Origin: Rutpela maculata | Taxonomy: Eukaryota > Arthropoda > Insecta > Coleoptera > Cerambycidae | Direction of reading: 5' to 3' | DNA: 64,000 nucleotides | NCBI GenBank assembly: GCA_936432065.2 | Contig: OW386286.2 | Span: 261,473,987-261,537,986 of the forward strand | Part shown: one piece after another, positions 1 to 10,559 of the stretch | Layout of the letters: the number at the start of each line of letters is the position of its first letter | Position numbering within the stretch: position 1 is the stretch's first letter | Program-made: the position numbers and the translations under genes | Notes under the pieces: model-generated | The model's input: the letters and a program-made list of their open reading frames with translations, nothing else | What the model was told of the DNA's origin: nothing | Database searches by the model: none

Positions 1-539
1 CTAAGAATACTAAAAATATCCTGCGGACAAGGAAGGAAGTGTCTGGAGCAAAAAAAGGAACGCTTAAGCAAACAATTTGCCGGGGCACAAAAGATTTCAA
101 TAAAGTTTAAACGCTGGCAGTAGGTATACAATTACACAGGAGAGGAGGTTCACGTCACGCCTGTCTTATGTATTATACATGACACTATAAAGAAGCGGTT
201 TCATTTGAACTGTTTTAATTGGCTTGATATTTAGAGTTGAAGTGGAAATTACCGGTGACGAATATTTTTATTACCTTGTGATAATAATCTCATTTGGGAG
301 GTTGGCTTCACATATTGCGGGTGCTTTGTCTCCTCTGGCATACAATTATACTTTAAAAATAATTTTTAATTGTCTACATAATTTTATTATTTGGGTCAAC
401 TGATGACGACTTCTATAAATATCAGCATAACCCACAGGCAGGAATTTCCTACTCCTGTGGATTTTCTACAGCGCCATTAAGGTGAATGTGGGAAGTAAGC
501 GTAGCTACCGTCTTGAATATTTATACTCGTACATACAAA

Positions 540-760
540 AAGTTAAACAACAGGAGTCGCGGTTAGTATTTGGATGGGCAAACTGAGAAACAGAGACCTC
601 GCTCTACCTTCTATTGGCTTACATCTCAGTGTGTACGCAGAAGCTGTGAAATCTTAGTCGGGGAATGCGTAGTGGATATACCTTCCAAGGGGATGTAAAG
701 CAATCGGTGCCTTGTCTCTTAGATGTTACGCAAGTTGCCTTTGAAATAGTTTCCACAAAC
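540..760 (+). repeat. 5S rRNA-derived SINE, copy 1 (3' part of head plus body)
   Basis: Seen: positions 541-580 resemble the internal-promoter half of 5S rRNA (a GTTAAACAAC...CGCGGTTAGTATTTGGATGGG pattern with a few substitutions), followed by a non-ribosomal body. The body shares long blocks with the copy at 27466-27830, including TAGTGGATATACC and GATGTAAAGCA. Known: SINE3-class retroposons carry a 5S-derived pol III promoter. Inferred: this is a decayed, tail-less copy mobilised by LINE machinery. The 75-codon frame at 665-892 is not considered a gene. Confidence 0.65.
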
Positions 761-1019
761 ACCAAAACATTTGACTCTACACTCGAATACTATCCCTCGA
801 CGCGTGTTTGCCAGCCATGTTGGCATCATTTAGAGGTGACAGATTCTACCAGACATCTGTGTCCCCACCTGGACCTCTATTCTCCAGCTTAAGAGAAGTG
901 AATCGGGTATTTTTTCTCTTTCTATTTCATTATGCTTCCTGTTTCTTTCTCCTTCCTTTCTCTCACTAATTCTACTCTCTCAAGTCAAGAATAAGGTCCC
1001 TGATAACCTTTCAGAGCTT

Positions 1020-1610
1020 TTCTGTTAAATTTCTTCCGCTTCTGTTTGCACATGGATAAAACATTCAGTTCCGAAGATTTTCAAACCAAAGTTCATAGAG
1101 AGATTTACCCTCAACAGATGTCGGACCAGTACGGTTAATAACACAAATAGCAGTGTTAACTGCCTCTGCCCACAGCTTCTTTGGAAAATGTTTGAATTGC
1201 AACATTGTCTTGGCGTACACAACTAAGGTACGATTATCTCTTTCAGCCGCACCATTCTGCTTGTGTATTCCGTATTTGAGAATTCGGTGCCATTATCTGT
1301 CAACAACTCTTTAACAATATGACCAACAGTTTTAACCTTTGCCAAAAATGTTTTCAATTTGTTCTTCACTTCAGACTTATTTTTTATAAAGTAAACTGAA
1401 CGAAACTTAGTAAAATCATCCTTAAACTCCACATAATATCTTTGACCTCCAAGAGATTTATTAGATCTCCAGGACTAGTAGATCGACCTTTACATCACAG
1501 AACTCTTTATGAGGTCAACTTTATTTCCCTATGCCCTAGGAATTTTTCGACATGGCGCTTGTTCTGGTGACTAAGTCTTTCATGCCGCACCTGTAGTTCA
1601 TTTTTAGCAG
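1020..1610 (-). pseudogene. Copia-type integrase remnant (pre-integrase and core domain)
   Basis: Reading the minus strand, about 1610-1550 gives a pre-integrase segment with HERLSHQN-like spacing. Positions 1432-1260 give an integrase core with VYFIKNKSEV and ELLTDNGTEFSN (the second catalytic Asp region). After a frame change, 1262-1050 gives KQNGAAERDNRTLV, AKTMLQFKHFPKKLWAEAV and NTAICVINRTG, which are Copia integrase hallmarks. There is a stop after the LYELWFENLRN segment, and several frameshifts. The integrase would join element cDNA to the chromosome. It is inactive here because the frame is broken. It lies downstream, in element sense, of the protease at 1670-2140. No reverse transcriptase was recognised beyond position 1000. 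Confidence 0.85.
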
Positions 1611-1669
1611 AAGTACTACATCTACTACACAGACTTCTCTAGATATACCACACGCACCATCACTTTATA

Positions 1670-2140
1670 CTATCCAGTTGATTGCCGGAGCTGAACTACA
1701 AGAGTCTCTCCATCTTGGTTCTTAAATAAACAATCTTTATCATCTGAATATTGAGAAAAGTCATAATCGAGTGCAGATCCTGATGGGAAGAGATTTTGTT
1801 GACTGTCTGGTACAAATCCCACTTTGTTAATATATCCAAGTTTCCAAACGGAATCAACTGACATTACCACGTGAATAACTCCTTCGCCATACGCCATAAT
1901 TGATTGTCCATCACATAGACGAAGACAAAGAGGTGTGGGAAATGAGACATATTCTGAAAACCAATCTGAACGTGATATAATATGATGTGATGCACCTGAG
2001 TCAATGAGCCAGCAGTCTTTATCACTACCATTTATAATACTAATAAAAGCTTGACCGTTCGTTTTTTTATTTGCATCACCAATTTTTGCAGATCTGTTAG
2101 ATTTCAGTTCAGTACAATCTCTTTTCAAGTGAATAAGCAT
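1670..2140 (-). pseudogene. Copia-type gag C-terminus and aspartic protease remnant
   Basis: The 156-codon minus-strand frame begins with a residual nucleocapsid segment (LIHLKRDC, the end of a CCHC knuckle). The retropepsin active-site motif DCWLIDSGASHHI follows at about residues 42-54, then LCLRLCDGQSIMAYGEG and VGFVPDSQQNLFPSGSALD, which are typical of Copia protease and its downstream linker. In a live element the protease cuts the Gag-Pol polyprotein. The frame ends before the integrase portion, so it belongs to one decayed gag-pol with the segments at 1020-1610 and 2657-2920. A Copia source is clear. The sub-lineage is not determined. Confidence 0.88.
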
Positions 2141-2332
2141 GTGACAGTAGAAACAAATAGGGCATTTACTCTAATTGTTTATCCTATAAAATTCCTCTTT
2201 TTATGATTTGCAGCAATTAACGCCACACCATTTCTCACAGTAGATGCATTTCGAACTTAATTTCTTTAAACGTTGTTCATGTAACCTATGGCACTCGGTG
2301 AGTTTTACAATTGTAAGGTCACTACTTGGTGT

Positions 2333-2655
2333 CAGGCCCCCCGCATCAAATCATGGGCTCCGGTACTAAATTCACTGGCGGGTCCCCGCGCCTAATAATT
2401 GATGAGCGGGAAATTTGTTTGTCAAAATCTCTGGCGGGCCCTCGCTACGGGCCCCCGCGCTTAATAATTGATGAGCGGGGGGAAGAAATTTGAAAAAAAA
2501 AATTTGCCAAAATCTCTGGCAGACCTCCGCTACGGGCCCCTCTAGAGCCAACGGGCCCTCGCACTTAATAATTGATGACCGGGGGGGGAGAAATTTGAAA
2601 AAAAAAATTGCCAAAATCACTGGCGTGCCCCCACTACGGGCCCCTCGGAAGTGCT
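2333..2655 (+). repeat. GC-rich nonautonomous element inserted in the Copia gag
   Basis: This block begins CAGGCCCCCCGCATCAAAT and contains three staggered copies of a unit with CTACGGGCCCC and TTAATAATTGATGA next to G and A runs. Its composition contrasts strongly with the AT-rich surroundings. A second copy lies in inverted orientation at 32604-32859, where an 8-bp near-identical flank duplication suggests an hAT-like origin. It separates the Copia gag start (2657-2920) from the rest of gag-pol, so it probably inserted into the retroelement or marks a rearrangement there. No coding capacity is evident. Confidence 0.55.
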
Positions 2656-2656
2656 G

Positions 2657-2920
2657 TTACATCGCTGGCACTGGTTTTAAATTTGTACCAACGATACATC
2701 TCACAATGGCATGTGTTTCTTCAAAAGTTCTCATTTCAAGAGTATAGGCCTTCTTCACAGTTTCTACTGTATCATCCGCAACAGAATCCAGCATGCGAAG
2801 TTCCCCTGTGAGAATCTTACTAGCTTTGTGCATTGTTATGTACAGATCCACATCAAACTTCCAAGAACTCCAGTTTGTTTCACCTTCTAGTTTATCAATG
2901 ACCAGAAATGTGTCCATCAT
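2657..2920 (-). pseudogene. Copia-type gag N-terminus remnant
   Basis: The 87-codon minus-strand frame starts MMDTFLVIDKLEGETNWSSW and continues KFDVDLYITMHKA, matching the typical start of Copia Gag (a conserved L-x-G-x-N-W-x-x-W motif). ETVKKAYTLEMRTFEE and AIVRCIVGTNL-like helices follow. Gag forms the particle. Here the frame breaks off at the GC-rich insertion at 2333-2655. The start codon lies at about 2920. No long terminal repeat was recognised upstream, in element sense, at 2920-3100. Confidence 0.75.
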
Positions 2921-3102
2921 TGATCGGCGTCAAAGTCAAATTTCATCTGACGAAGCCAGAAACACACAATTGTTCACTTATTCTTTAATCAATTGGTGGT
3001 ACCTAATTAGCATTATCTGGACCCATAATCTTTTTCATCTTAATTATTATTAAAATAAAGAAACTACACCTGTTTTATTGTTACGTTGAATGTTAATAAA
3101 AA

Positions 3103-3353
3103 CACAGGCCCACAGAAAAAGTGGTCTGTTTGTGGGACTCCATTGAGTTGTATTTCGACGTGCTGAACACGAATCCGTTTAGCTCCATCACCCACCAATT
3201 TTTTTATGAGGTTTTTTATAAGGTTTTTCGCGATTTACTAAAAATTGATGGGTGATACAGCCAAGCGGACAATTGATTCGTGTTCAGCACGACGAAATAT
3301 ATAAGGGTTGCCCAATTTAGTCCCAGAAACAGACCTCTTTTTGTGTGGTTGCG
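3103..3353. repeat. Foldback MITE, CACAGGC family
   Basis: The left end CACAGGCCCACAGAAAAAG and the right end (read in reverse complement CGCAACCACACAAAAAGAGG) form an imperfect terminal inverted repeat. Inside, a second inverted pair surrounds the centre: TGCTGAACACGAATCCG near 3164 and its reverse complement near 3275. It shares its ends with the elements at 7051-9085 and 61957-62515. No clear target duplication was seen, so the boundaries are less certain than for those two. Confidence 0.55.
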
Positions 3354-4512
3354 TAATTAATAATAATAATAATCATCAATAGTAACAGTGACATTGGGTT
3401 TGCATAGCACTCAAGTGGAAGTAGAAATTTTTGCACTTTTAAAAAAAAAAATTGTTTAAAGAAACTCGGCACCCAGGATTAGAATATTGTTGCAAAAATT
3501 TTCTTGAATAACTTTTTGTCGTAACTTCATCATGAAGCAAAATATTTCGCGTTTTCATTTAATCATAGTAGACCAGCTTTTGAAATTAAATTTTCGATAA
3601 GCACACGAAGAGATGCACCTCATCGAGTTGTACATCGCTAACTTCATACAAAAGAGAAATACCTGCATGAATCCCCATGTCAGGTAAAAGACACTGTATA
3701 TAACATATTAACATATATTAATGAAATTTTATTGGACTTAAGTAAATATTTTTTGACTTTTGTTCTTTCTTCCTTAGTGAACAGTTTAAGAGTAAAAATG
3801 TTTGAATGTCTTAAATGGTGGTTGTCTAGTTTTATCAAGCTATACCTTAAAAACTATCCATTCTCAGGACCATAAGAAGTTCATTTTCAAATTTCAGCAT
3901 ATTTGGCAGAAATTTCTTTTCCATAAGAAGTCTGCGGAGTACTTTGCCCAAATTTGTTGACTATTTCATAAATTTACCCGCAGTATTTATGTTTACTTAC
4001 GTTGTTTTGTTTTTTTAAAGGAACTAACATACTGCCTTTCTGGCTTGCAAAAAAACTAGTACATCCATGTCAATAACAAGAGACCCGTTATTAAAATATT
4101 AGCAGTAAACGCATATTTGCACTTTCAGCTATTCTGCTGCCTTTATTGATTTTATATTTCGCCACCTTCACCGGCTGATGCTTTCTGCAGGTAATAAATT
4201 CTCCGATGCTGCTCCGAATTGCTGCCGAAATGGCGCACGTGTTTGAGAGTCGTAAAGATTTAAAGATTAATAACGCAATTATGGTAAACAAACTACGTTA
4301 AAGATAAAATCAGAAGCCGAAAATCGTGGCCTGAAATGTATTCAATATTTGACCTATGAACATTGTTAACTATTCATAGTATCATGGTTAACTACCATTT
4401 TAGGATGGCAAAAGGTGGGCGCGAGGTGGACGTTCAAGGAGCATAAGTCCACCATTATGAATTATATGTCAAACTGACAGTCATATATCTCCGTAAAGAC
4501 TGATTCGATTAG
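3354..4512. other. Non-coding interval, no gene recognised
   Basis: It starts with a short (TAA)n microsatellite at about 3357-3373. The rest is AT-rich unique-looking sequence with frequent stops in all frames. The 66-codon minus frame at 4091-4291 has no recognisable domain. No RNA gene or clear repeat end was seen. Confidence 0.5.
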
Positions 4513-4988
4513 TCCACAGTACATCGCCCTTTTTTTTAATGATTAGTAACAGGCTGAATTTTCATGAGTACCTTCGTTTTGAGAAGACGCCCAACTTTTC
4601 TCTCTGCGAAAATTCTCGGTAGTGGTAGCCAATAGCAAAAATTATTTTTTCTATTTCACACGAATTAGACAATTCGACAACCTGTCAAATTATATTGTTG
4701 TGGACAAACATGGGGCTTATTATAATTAACTCGCGCAAACATAACCAAGGCAATCGAAAAACAAACTCTTTAACAAACGTTTAATGAATGAAAAGTATAT
4801 TGCCAAAATAATTTGACAGGTTGTCGAATTGTCTAATTCGTGTGAAATAGAAAAAATAATTTTTGCTATTAGCTACCACTACCGAGAATTTTCGCAGAGA
4901 GGAAAGTTGGGCGTCTCGTCAAAACGAAGCTACTCACGAAAATTCAGCCTGTTACTAATCATTAAAAAAAAGGGCGATGTACTGTGGA
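4513..4988. mobile_element. Palindromic foldback element with 181-bp arms
   Basis: Arm 4513-4693 and arm 4808-4988 are reverse complements over 181 bp each, with only a handful of substitutions and no length change. They are separated by a 114-bp loop. The ends read TCCACAGTACATCGCCC. There is no coding frame. A transcript or single strand would fold into one long hairpin. The target duplication is ambiguous (flanks ATTAG and ATAG). Confidence 0.8.
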
Positions 4989-5318
4989 ATAGATCTTCAT
5001 GATCTTTTGTTAATTCGTTCAGATTTTCATTCTGAACAAGATGATTTTAAATATTTTTGAGAAACGTGAAAAATAAGCGAGATACAAACAAATTACTAAA
5101 ATTTTATTATTGAAATTTTGCCTTCCAGTCTATTTAAATTTTTACAAAAAAAAAAGTTTTAAACAGAGTAAATGTGTTCGGCCAATGTTTTCGCCTTGGG
5201 TCTTCGAGCAAGCTTTTTCTTCTAATAATAAGCTGGGTATGTCAATCACTTGAGCAAAAACACGAAAAAAAAAACTCACAGACCTTTTTAACATGCTTTT
5301 ATTAGGTCGACCTGTAAC
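4989..5318. other. Non-coding interval
   Basis: AT-rich sequence without a recognisable gene, RNA or repeat boundary. It ends at the microsatellite-bearing repeat at 5319. Confidence 0.4.
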
Positions 5319-5880
5319 TATCTATCTATGTATGTATGTATGTATGTAAGTAAAAAGTCTGCGGAAATGAATTTCACCCACTTCTAATTGTTGTATCATC
5401 ATGAAACTTGGAAATTGTATGTAGCTCTGATGACAATACAATATAGTATACTCAATATTATAATATGTTCAAAATGGCCGCCGCCCCAAGATGGCGGATT
5501 ATCATTTTCTTTACAACCCCCTTGATATGGGTATCAAAAGAAAGGGCTGGATAAGTAGAAAATAAATATGTAATCAAAAAAAACAAATATGTGATCAAAA
5601 CTTAAAAATTCAAAATGGCGGCGTCAACATGGCGGATAGGTTTTATCAATTATTGTCGGATTCGACTGAAAATCAGTAACTGTAGCTTATCGTGGTTGCA
5701 GATTACAATTATCCGGTCCAAATTTAACAATTCAAAATGGTGAGGTCAAAATGGCCAATAAGTTTTGTAATTTATAGTCTGATTCGTATTCTGGGAATTT
5801 TCGAGGTCGCAGATAATAAATATTTAGTCGAATTCTTTACATAAATGCCGAAAGTGCCACAATTATCTCCTTAAATATAA
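5319..5880 (+). repeat. Microsatellite-seeded dispersed repeat with AAAATGGCGG blocks
   Basis: A (TATC/TATG)n tract at 5319-5350 is followed by ATGAAACTTGGAAATTGTA and then three blocks of TTCAAAATGGC with GG-rich continuations (about 5467, 5610 and 5733). The order microsatellite, then a 'tgaaattTgg' block, then body recurs in the DINE-1-like family at 41619 and elsewhere. It has no coding capacity. This may be a Helitron-related nonautonomous repeat, but no ends could be fixed. Confidence 0.4.
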
Positions 5881-6449
5881 GACTAAAAAGTAAAAAAACA
5901 AATTAAGTTTAAAAAACTAAAAAGGCCCTTACGGGATAGACAGAGAGAACATGTTCGATGATTATTTTTTTGCTTTTTAGTGCAATATTTAAAAAAGCGT
6001 GTTTTTTTAGTTTTTTTTTTTCATATTGAATGTTATATATAGGATGTGTTTGAAGAAGCTGACAAGTCGGTTCGTAAGGGAACTTTCGTTGTCGATATTC
6101 CAGCTTAATCCGATTTAGATCAATGGTATATGAAATTAACGAATGATTTTTTTTTTAAAGTTATCTGCTGCATATCTAAAATTACATTTTTTAACAATAA
6201 TGTATGCAGAAATACAAGATATTTAGTTTTAAAAAATGATCTTGCATCTTACGCAACTTAATAAAAAATTGAGAAAAAGTAGTACTCATCTCGATTTCCG
6301 AAGAATAATACTAAAATTACAAGAAAAAAAATTTTTAATTTTAATTTCCATTTATTTTTACTTTCACTATTTTTATATTTTTTGATTTTATAATATTTTT
6401 CGTAACTTCCCTACTCTTATTATTTTCTTTTTTACTACTCACCCATTTT
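5881..6449. other. Non-coding AT-rich interval
   Basis: No gene was seen. A stretch at about 6117-6200 beginning GATCAATGGTAT resembles a stretch at about 28754-28830, so at least part of this interval is another dispersed repeat. Confidence 0.35.
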
Positions 6450-7040
6450 ATTTCACAAGTCTGAATCTAAATTGCTTGGAATTATACTTGACAGTAGCTT
6501 AAATTGGCCATATCAAGTGGACTACCTACCTCTGTTGTAAAATTTCATTTCAAATTTTCCGCATACGTCAGTTAAAACGATCTTTATGTCCTAATGCTCG
6601 TATTGTGTACTTCTGCGATAATACATAGTCACCCAACCTACGGTTTTACCTTGTGGGACAACTCCAGTACAGTTGGAAAATTTTTTGCTTTGCAAAAAGC
6701 AGCGGTTCGTGCTATTGAAGGTACGGCTTATGGTACTCCGTGCCAGGTACTTTTAAAAAAAAATAGGATTATGCCTTTGCCTTATGTTTACATTTTTGAA
6801 ACTTATTGCTCATTCAGCGGAAGTTAGATAAATTTCCAAAACATTCTGATATGCATACTCTTATAATAACGCAGACAATCTAGTTCAACAATATTCTAGG
6901 ATTTGCATCACTCGGAATAATAAACTGAATGTTGGCATAATCGATAGATTAGATTTTAGAGTATACAGATGACTTAAGAATACTTTATTCGAGTTCAGGA
7001 TGTCATGTTATAAATTTCTACCAAACATTTTTCAACTATA
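6450..7040 (+). pseudogene. LINE reverse transcriptase C-terminal remnant
   Basis: Fragments in changing frames read ESKLLGIILDSSLNW (about 6460), YGFTLWDNSSTVGKFFALQK and KAAVRAIEGTAYGTPC (6594-6830), then NADNLVQQYSRICITRNNKL (about 6870-6930). The order and spacing match the thumb and C-terminal part of a CR1/Jockey-group non-LTR reverse transcriptase, as in the intact copy ending at 49275. The catalytic YADD region is absent. The remnant stops just before the element that begins at 7051. Confidence 0.65.
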
Positions 7041-7454
7041 ATTTTAATTACACAGGCACACAAGAAAAAATCAGTTTTCTGAGGTTTCACATAAATACTA
7101 CCATGTATTTTTGACCGCTGAACTCGATCCCGACGTCAGTTTTACAAAATTAGGTCAGGATATTTTTTGTTAACCACGAAAAACAGGTGAAAACAGGCCA
7201 GAATAGGGTTTAAAATATAAATTAGATTTTAAATAAGTAGACCATTCGATGTATTTCTGACCGCTGAACACGATCTCGATGTCAGTTTTACAAAATTAGG
7301 TCAGGATATTTTTTGTTAACCACGAAAAACAGATTAAAACAAGCCAGAATAGGGTTTAAAATAAAAACTAAAGATTTTAATTAAGTAGACCATGAATTTC
7401 GCTGAACACGATACCGATGTCAATTTCAACCAATCAGGGCAAGACTTTTTATTT

Positions 7455-8040
7455 ATCCTGATTTATTCTTTTCTGTGGTACCGTACTCTTTTGTCTTCAA
7501 ATCATCTGCGTAATGGTTTTCTTTTTCGTTTTATTCCTTTCGTTTTCACATCCCTTTTCAGTGTCCAACAGTAGTCTGCTATCATATTAACATCCCAACG
7601 ACCTTGATATTTACGCTCCATTTCCTTTATGTCTTGGTGAAAACGTTCACCATGCTATCCCTATAATCACCTAAATCTGGAAACTGATCTATATGAGAAT
7701 GCAGGAAATGTAGTTTCAAATTCATTAGACAACCTAATTTTCCGAATTTTTCTGCCATGTTGGATACTATTTCTTTGTAGTCTTCGCTCTTATTGTTTCC
7801 TAAAAATGTATCAACAACTTCTTTAAAGCTCTGCTAAGTTCCCTTTTCCGTATCTGACATTGTAGTGATGAATTTCTTATTTCTTATCTCTTAACATTTT
7901 CCTTATTTGTGGACCATTAAAATGCCTCCCTTCAATTTGGCTTCGCTTATCTGTGGAAATTGTATTTCCCAACACTCAAAACAACATTTTCATCGGGATC
8001 GTATTCAGCGGTCAAAAATACATCGAATACATGGTCTACT
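7455..8040 (-). pseudogene. Decayed uncharacterised arthropod-type 'HQDIKEMERKYQG' protein gene
   Basis: On the minus strand, read with frame changes, the order is: FLTAEYDPDENVVLSVGKY, KYNFPQISEAKLKGG and FNGPQIRKMLRDKK; then VVDTFLGNNKSEDYKE, NMAEKFGKLGCLMNLKLHF and LHSHIDQFPD; then HQDIKEMERKYQGRWDVNM, IADYCWTLKRDVKTKG and IKRKRKPLRR. A stop is followed in the same frame by FEDKRVRYHRKE. I recall similar uncharacterised proteins in arthropod genomes, but did not verify this. Function is unknown. Several frameshifts and stops show it is dead. A related remnant lies at 34895-35380. Confidence 0.6.
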
Positions 8041-8775
8041 TATCATACTCTTCGCAAAAACGAAGAGTATACTGTATTTGATCGGCACATTTCTAAAATC
8101 GTAAATATCGCTCTTAGAGAAAAAAATTTCATATCATTGTGTTAGTGAACGAATTCTGAACAACTTTCAAAATGTCCGTCTGTCCGTCCGTCACGTTTCT
8201 TGTAAGCACGATAACTTAAGAAAGAAAAGTCCGATTGTATTGAAATTTAGAAAGTAAGTTAGTGTTAGCTACAGGAAGAACCCTATTGTTTTTGAAGAAA
8301 ATCGATCGGTAAATAAAAAAGTTATTAATTATTTAATTAAAAAAATATATATTCTCTTAATTTTTTTCGCTTGTACTAAAATGGAAATCTGGCGAAATAT
8401 TATTTCCATAATATATTTTTTTTTGTTTATGAATTTTACTAATATATATTTCATAGAAGTACGAGTTGAAATATGTATGATTATCGAAAGATATAGATAT
8501 ATCACAGACAATCAATTTTCGTAGCAATATGTGGTGGCGCAGCGGCTAAAGCTTTGCGTTGCAATCCAAAGGTTCCGTGTTCGAATCCCACACAGGTTGG
8601 ACATTTTTTTCTTTTTTTTTTTCATATAATTTTTTTCACAACAAAGATGGTATCACAAAATTTAGGATGTCCAAAAACTAACATTATTTACAAGACAACT
8701 GCGAAGAGTATCCTATAGAATGTGTAACAATTATATATAAAAAGCTGAGTAAATTGGCGAAGAGTACGTGTGTTT
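8040..8775 (+). repeat. Inserted repeat with GTCC microsatellite, ends near CGAAGAGTA
   Basis: The sequence CGAAGAGTATACTG at about 8060 and GCGAAGAGTATCC at about 8701 bracket this block. It contains a short (GTCT/GTCC)n tract at about 8170-8192, an AACTTAAG...TTGAAATTTAG block and a tRNA-like segment at 8525-8640. The arrangement resembles Helitron-related or DINE-1-like repeats. It interrupts the composite element at 7051-9085. Confidence 0.4.
8525..8640 (+). repeat. tRNA-derived SINE-like segment
   Basis: A box-like TGGCGCAGCGGCTAA and B box-like GTGTTCGAATCCCAC are about 50 bp apart, with an anticodon-arm-like CTTTG/CAAAG stem whose loop is 10 nt instead of 7. T- and A-rich sequence follows. 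The abnormal loop and weak acceptor stem argue against a functional tRNA. A pol III-promoted tRNA-like SINE is the best reading. Confidence 0.5.
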
Positions 8776-9230
8776 TTAGCTTGTTTAAAATCTTTAGTTT
8801 ATATTTTCGTGGTTAACAAAAAATCCTGACATGATGGAGCAAAACTGACATCGGGATCATGTTCAGCGGTCAAAAATACATAGAATACATGCTCTACTTT
8901 TTTAAAATCTTTAATTTATATTTTAAACCCTATTCTGGCCTGTTTTCACCTGTTTTCTGTGGTTAACAAAAAAATCCTGACCTAATTTTGTAAAACTGAC
9001 ATCGGAACCGTGTTCAGCGGTCAAAATACATGTAATGGGAGTATATATGTAAAACCTCAGAACATTGATTTTTTGTGTGTCCGTGTTATTAAAAATTCTT
9101 AGCCGACCGTAATATAAATCCCATCCTATTTCAAATAAACCGTAGAAATATCGTTGCATATGAACCGTTGCATAAAATCTGCCTCGAGATTGAGAATTCC
9201 TTTTATCAAAGCTTAATATTTGCATTTCAG

Positions 9231-9503
9231 AAACACCCTCTGAAGATGGAATGCGGCGTGACGGGAGGATATACGAACGGCACGACGCCCGCCGGTATCC
9301 TCGCAGACGTGAGGTCAGAGAGGTCACCGGCGAAAACGGGACTGCACGTTAACTTCAAGGACAAGGGTGAAATTAAGGAGAAACGGGAGAAGTTCCTGAC
9401 TGCCAAATACGGACACCACCAGATGAGTCTAATAAGGAAACGGCTGGCTGTGGAAATGTGGCTGTATGAAGAACTTAAGAAATTATATGAAAATAAATCA
9501 ACA
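9231..9503 (+). CDS. First coding exon of a PPP1R14-like protein phosphatase 1 inhibitor
   Basis: Acceptor-like TGCATTTCAG ends at 9230. ATG at 9246 (context GAAGATGG) opens 86 codons ending in phase 0 at 9503, followed by a strong donor GTAAGT at 9504. Residues 1-36 are low-complexity. Residues about 49-84 include EKFLTAKYGHHQM and RKRLAVEMWLYEELKKLYE, matching the phosphorylation-loop and first-helix region of the CPI-17/KEPI/PHI-1 family. In those proteins a threonine in a V-T-V-K-Y-type motif (here LTAKY, Thr at about 52) becomes inhibitory toward PP1 when phosphorylated. Composition is clearly less AT-rich than the surroundings. The remaining exons, expected to hold an acidic DELLDM-type segment, were not found downstream. 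The gene probably has long introns full of the repeats that follow. Confidence 0.6.
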
Positions 9504-9696
9504 GTAAGTGTTTAAATTCAATATATATGTTTTTCGCATTTTGACTGATAATATGCTATTTTACTAAATACAAAATCGTTTATTAAAGTGGCACTTTACC
9601 ACATAAAATGTCATTTAAATATGTAGTAATGTCAGTGTTAATAAAAACAGTTTGACAGAAAATTGTTTATTTAAATATTGGAAACATTGTTATATA

Positions 9697-10439
9697 CAGG
9701 GTGCGCCACTTAAAACTCCGCAGACTTGTAACTTTTTATTTTTGAAGCGATGACCATGTTGGACACATCAAATTGTAGACATTTTTAAAGCCTTTGAAAA
9801 TCCATACAGTGATTAAAAAAAATTTTTTTTTAAATTGTTAAGAAAGGAAACTTAATTCCTTTGAATATTTTTTTTACCTCACCTTGTATATGAAATGTGT
9901 TAATGTTTTCTTATAAAGGTTTTAATTAGCTTCAATTTATGTTATTAAAATAAAAAATTTTAAAAAATAAAAATTTAGTACATTTTAATAAAGTTTGTTC
10001 TTAAAAATATTTATTTATTTTGTTTCTTGTTGCTGTTTTGTTACGTTGAGTATTGTTTGTGACATGTCTTTTACAAATACAGCATAAAATTATTATTTAC
10101 ATTTTTTTCAGTTATTTAAAAAAAATCAGTTTGGAATCGGAAGGAGTGTTTTTAATTTCTTTCTCTAAAACCAAAAAGAATTTCGAATATGACGTAATAA
10201 CATAAATTGAAGCTAATTAAAACCTTTATAAGAAAGCATTAACGCAGGATGAGGTAAAAAAATATGCAAGGAAATTAAGTTTTCTTTCTTAACAATTTTT
10301 TCAAAAATATTTCTTTTAAATCACTCTGCACACATGTTTAAACGCCTTAAAAATATCTACAATTTGATGTGCCCAACATGGTCGTCACTTAAAAAATAAG
10401 AAAGTTACAAGCCTGGGGAGTTTTAAGTGGCGCACCCTG
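9697..10439. mobile_element. CAGGGTG-ended foldback element with TATA duplication
   Basis: The left end CAGGGTGCGCCACTTAAAAC and its reverse complement at 10420-10439 are flanked by TATA on both sides (9693-9696 and 10440-10443). Inner segments are also inverted, for example CATGTTGGACACATCAAATT near 9756 and its counterpart near 10357. There is no coding frame. If the upstream exon is real, this element sits in its following intron. Confidence 0.75.
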
Positions 10440-10559
10440 TATATTAAAAGCACAATTATTCAAATTTGAAAAGTTAACAACACGATATTTATTCAATTCC
10501 ACTTATTCTTCTTGAAAACTATTACAATTCTCTATCTGTATTCCTAAATGATCTTGAGG

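Larger units (their letters stand above)
7051..9085. mobile_element. Composite element, CACAGGC ends, TTA target duplication
   Basis: The left end CACAGGCACACAAGAAAA and the right end (reverse complement CACGGACACACAAAAAATC) form inverted repeats flanked by TTA on both sides (7048-7050 and 9086-9088). A 3-bp TWA duplication is typical of PIF/Harbinger elements. Subterminal blocks containing ACCGCTGAACACGATC occur twice on the left (about 7120-7215 and 7255-7365) and twice, inverted, on the right (about 8810-8925 and 8930-9030). Inside sit a decayed minus-strand gene (7455-8040) and a later repeat insertion (8040-8775). No Harbinger transposase was seen, so it would be nonautonomous. Confidence 0.6.

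Noticed and set aside
665..892. 75-codon frame on the plus strand
   Set aside because: Its first part lies in the body of a 5S-derived SINE and the remainder shows no domain.
2490..2811. Overlapping plus-strand frames of 67-85 codons
   Set aside because: They run across the GC-rich repeat and antisense to the Copia gag, so they are shadows.
8525..8640. Functional tRNA gene
   Set aside because: The anticodon loop is 10 nt and the acceptor stem does not pair; a SINE head explains it better.
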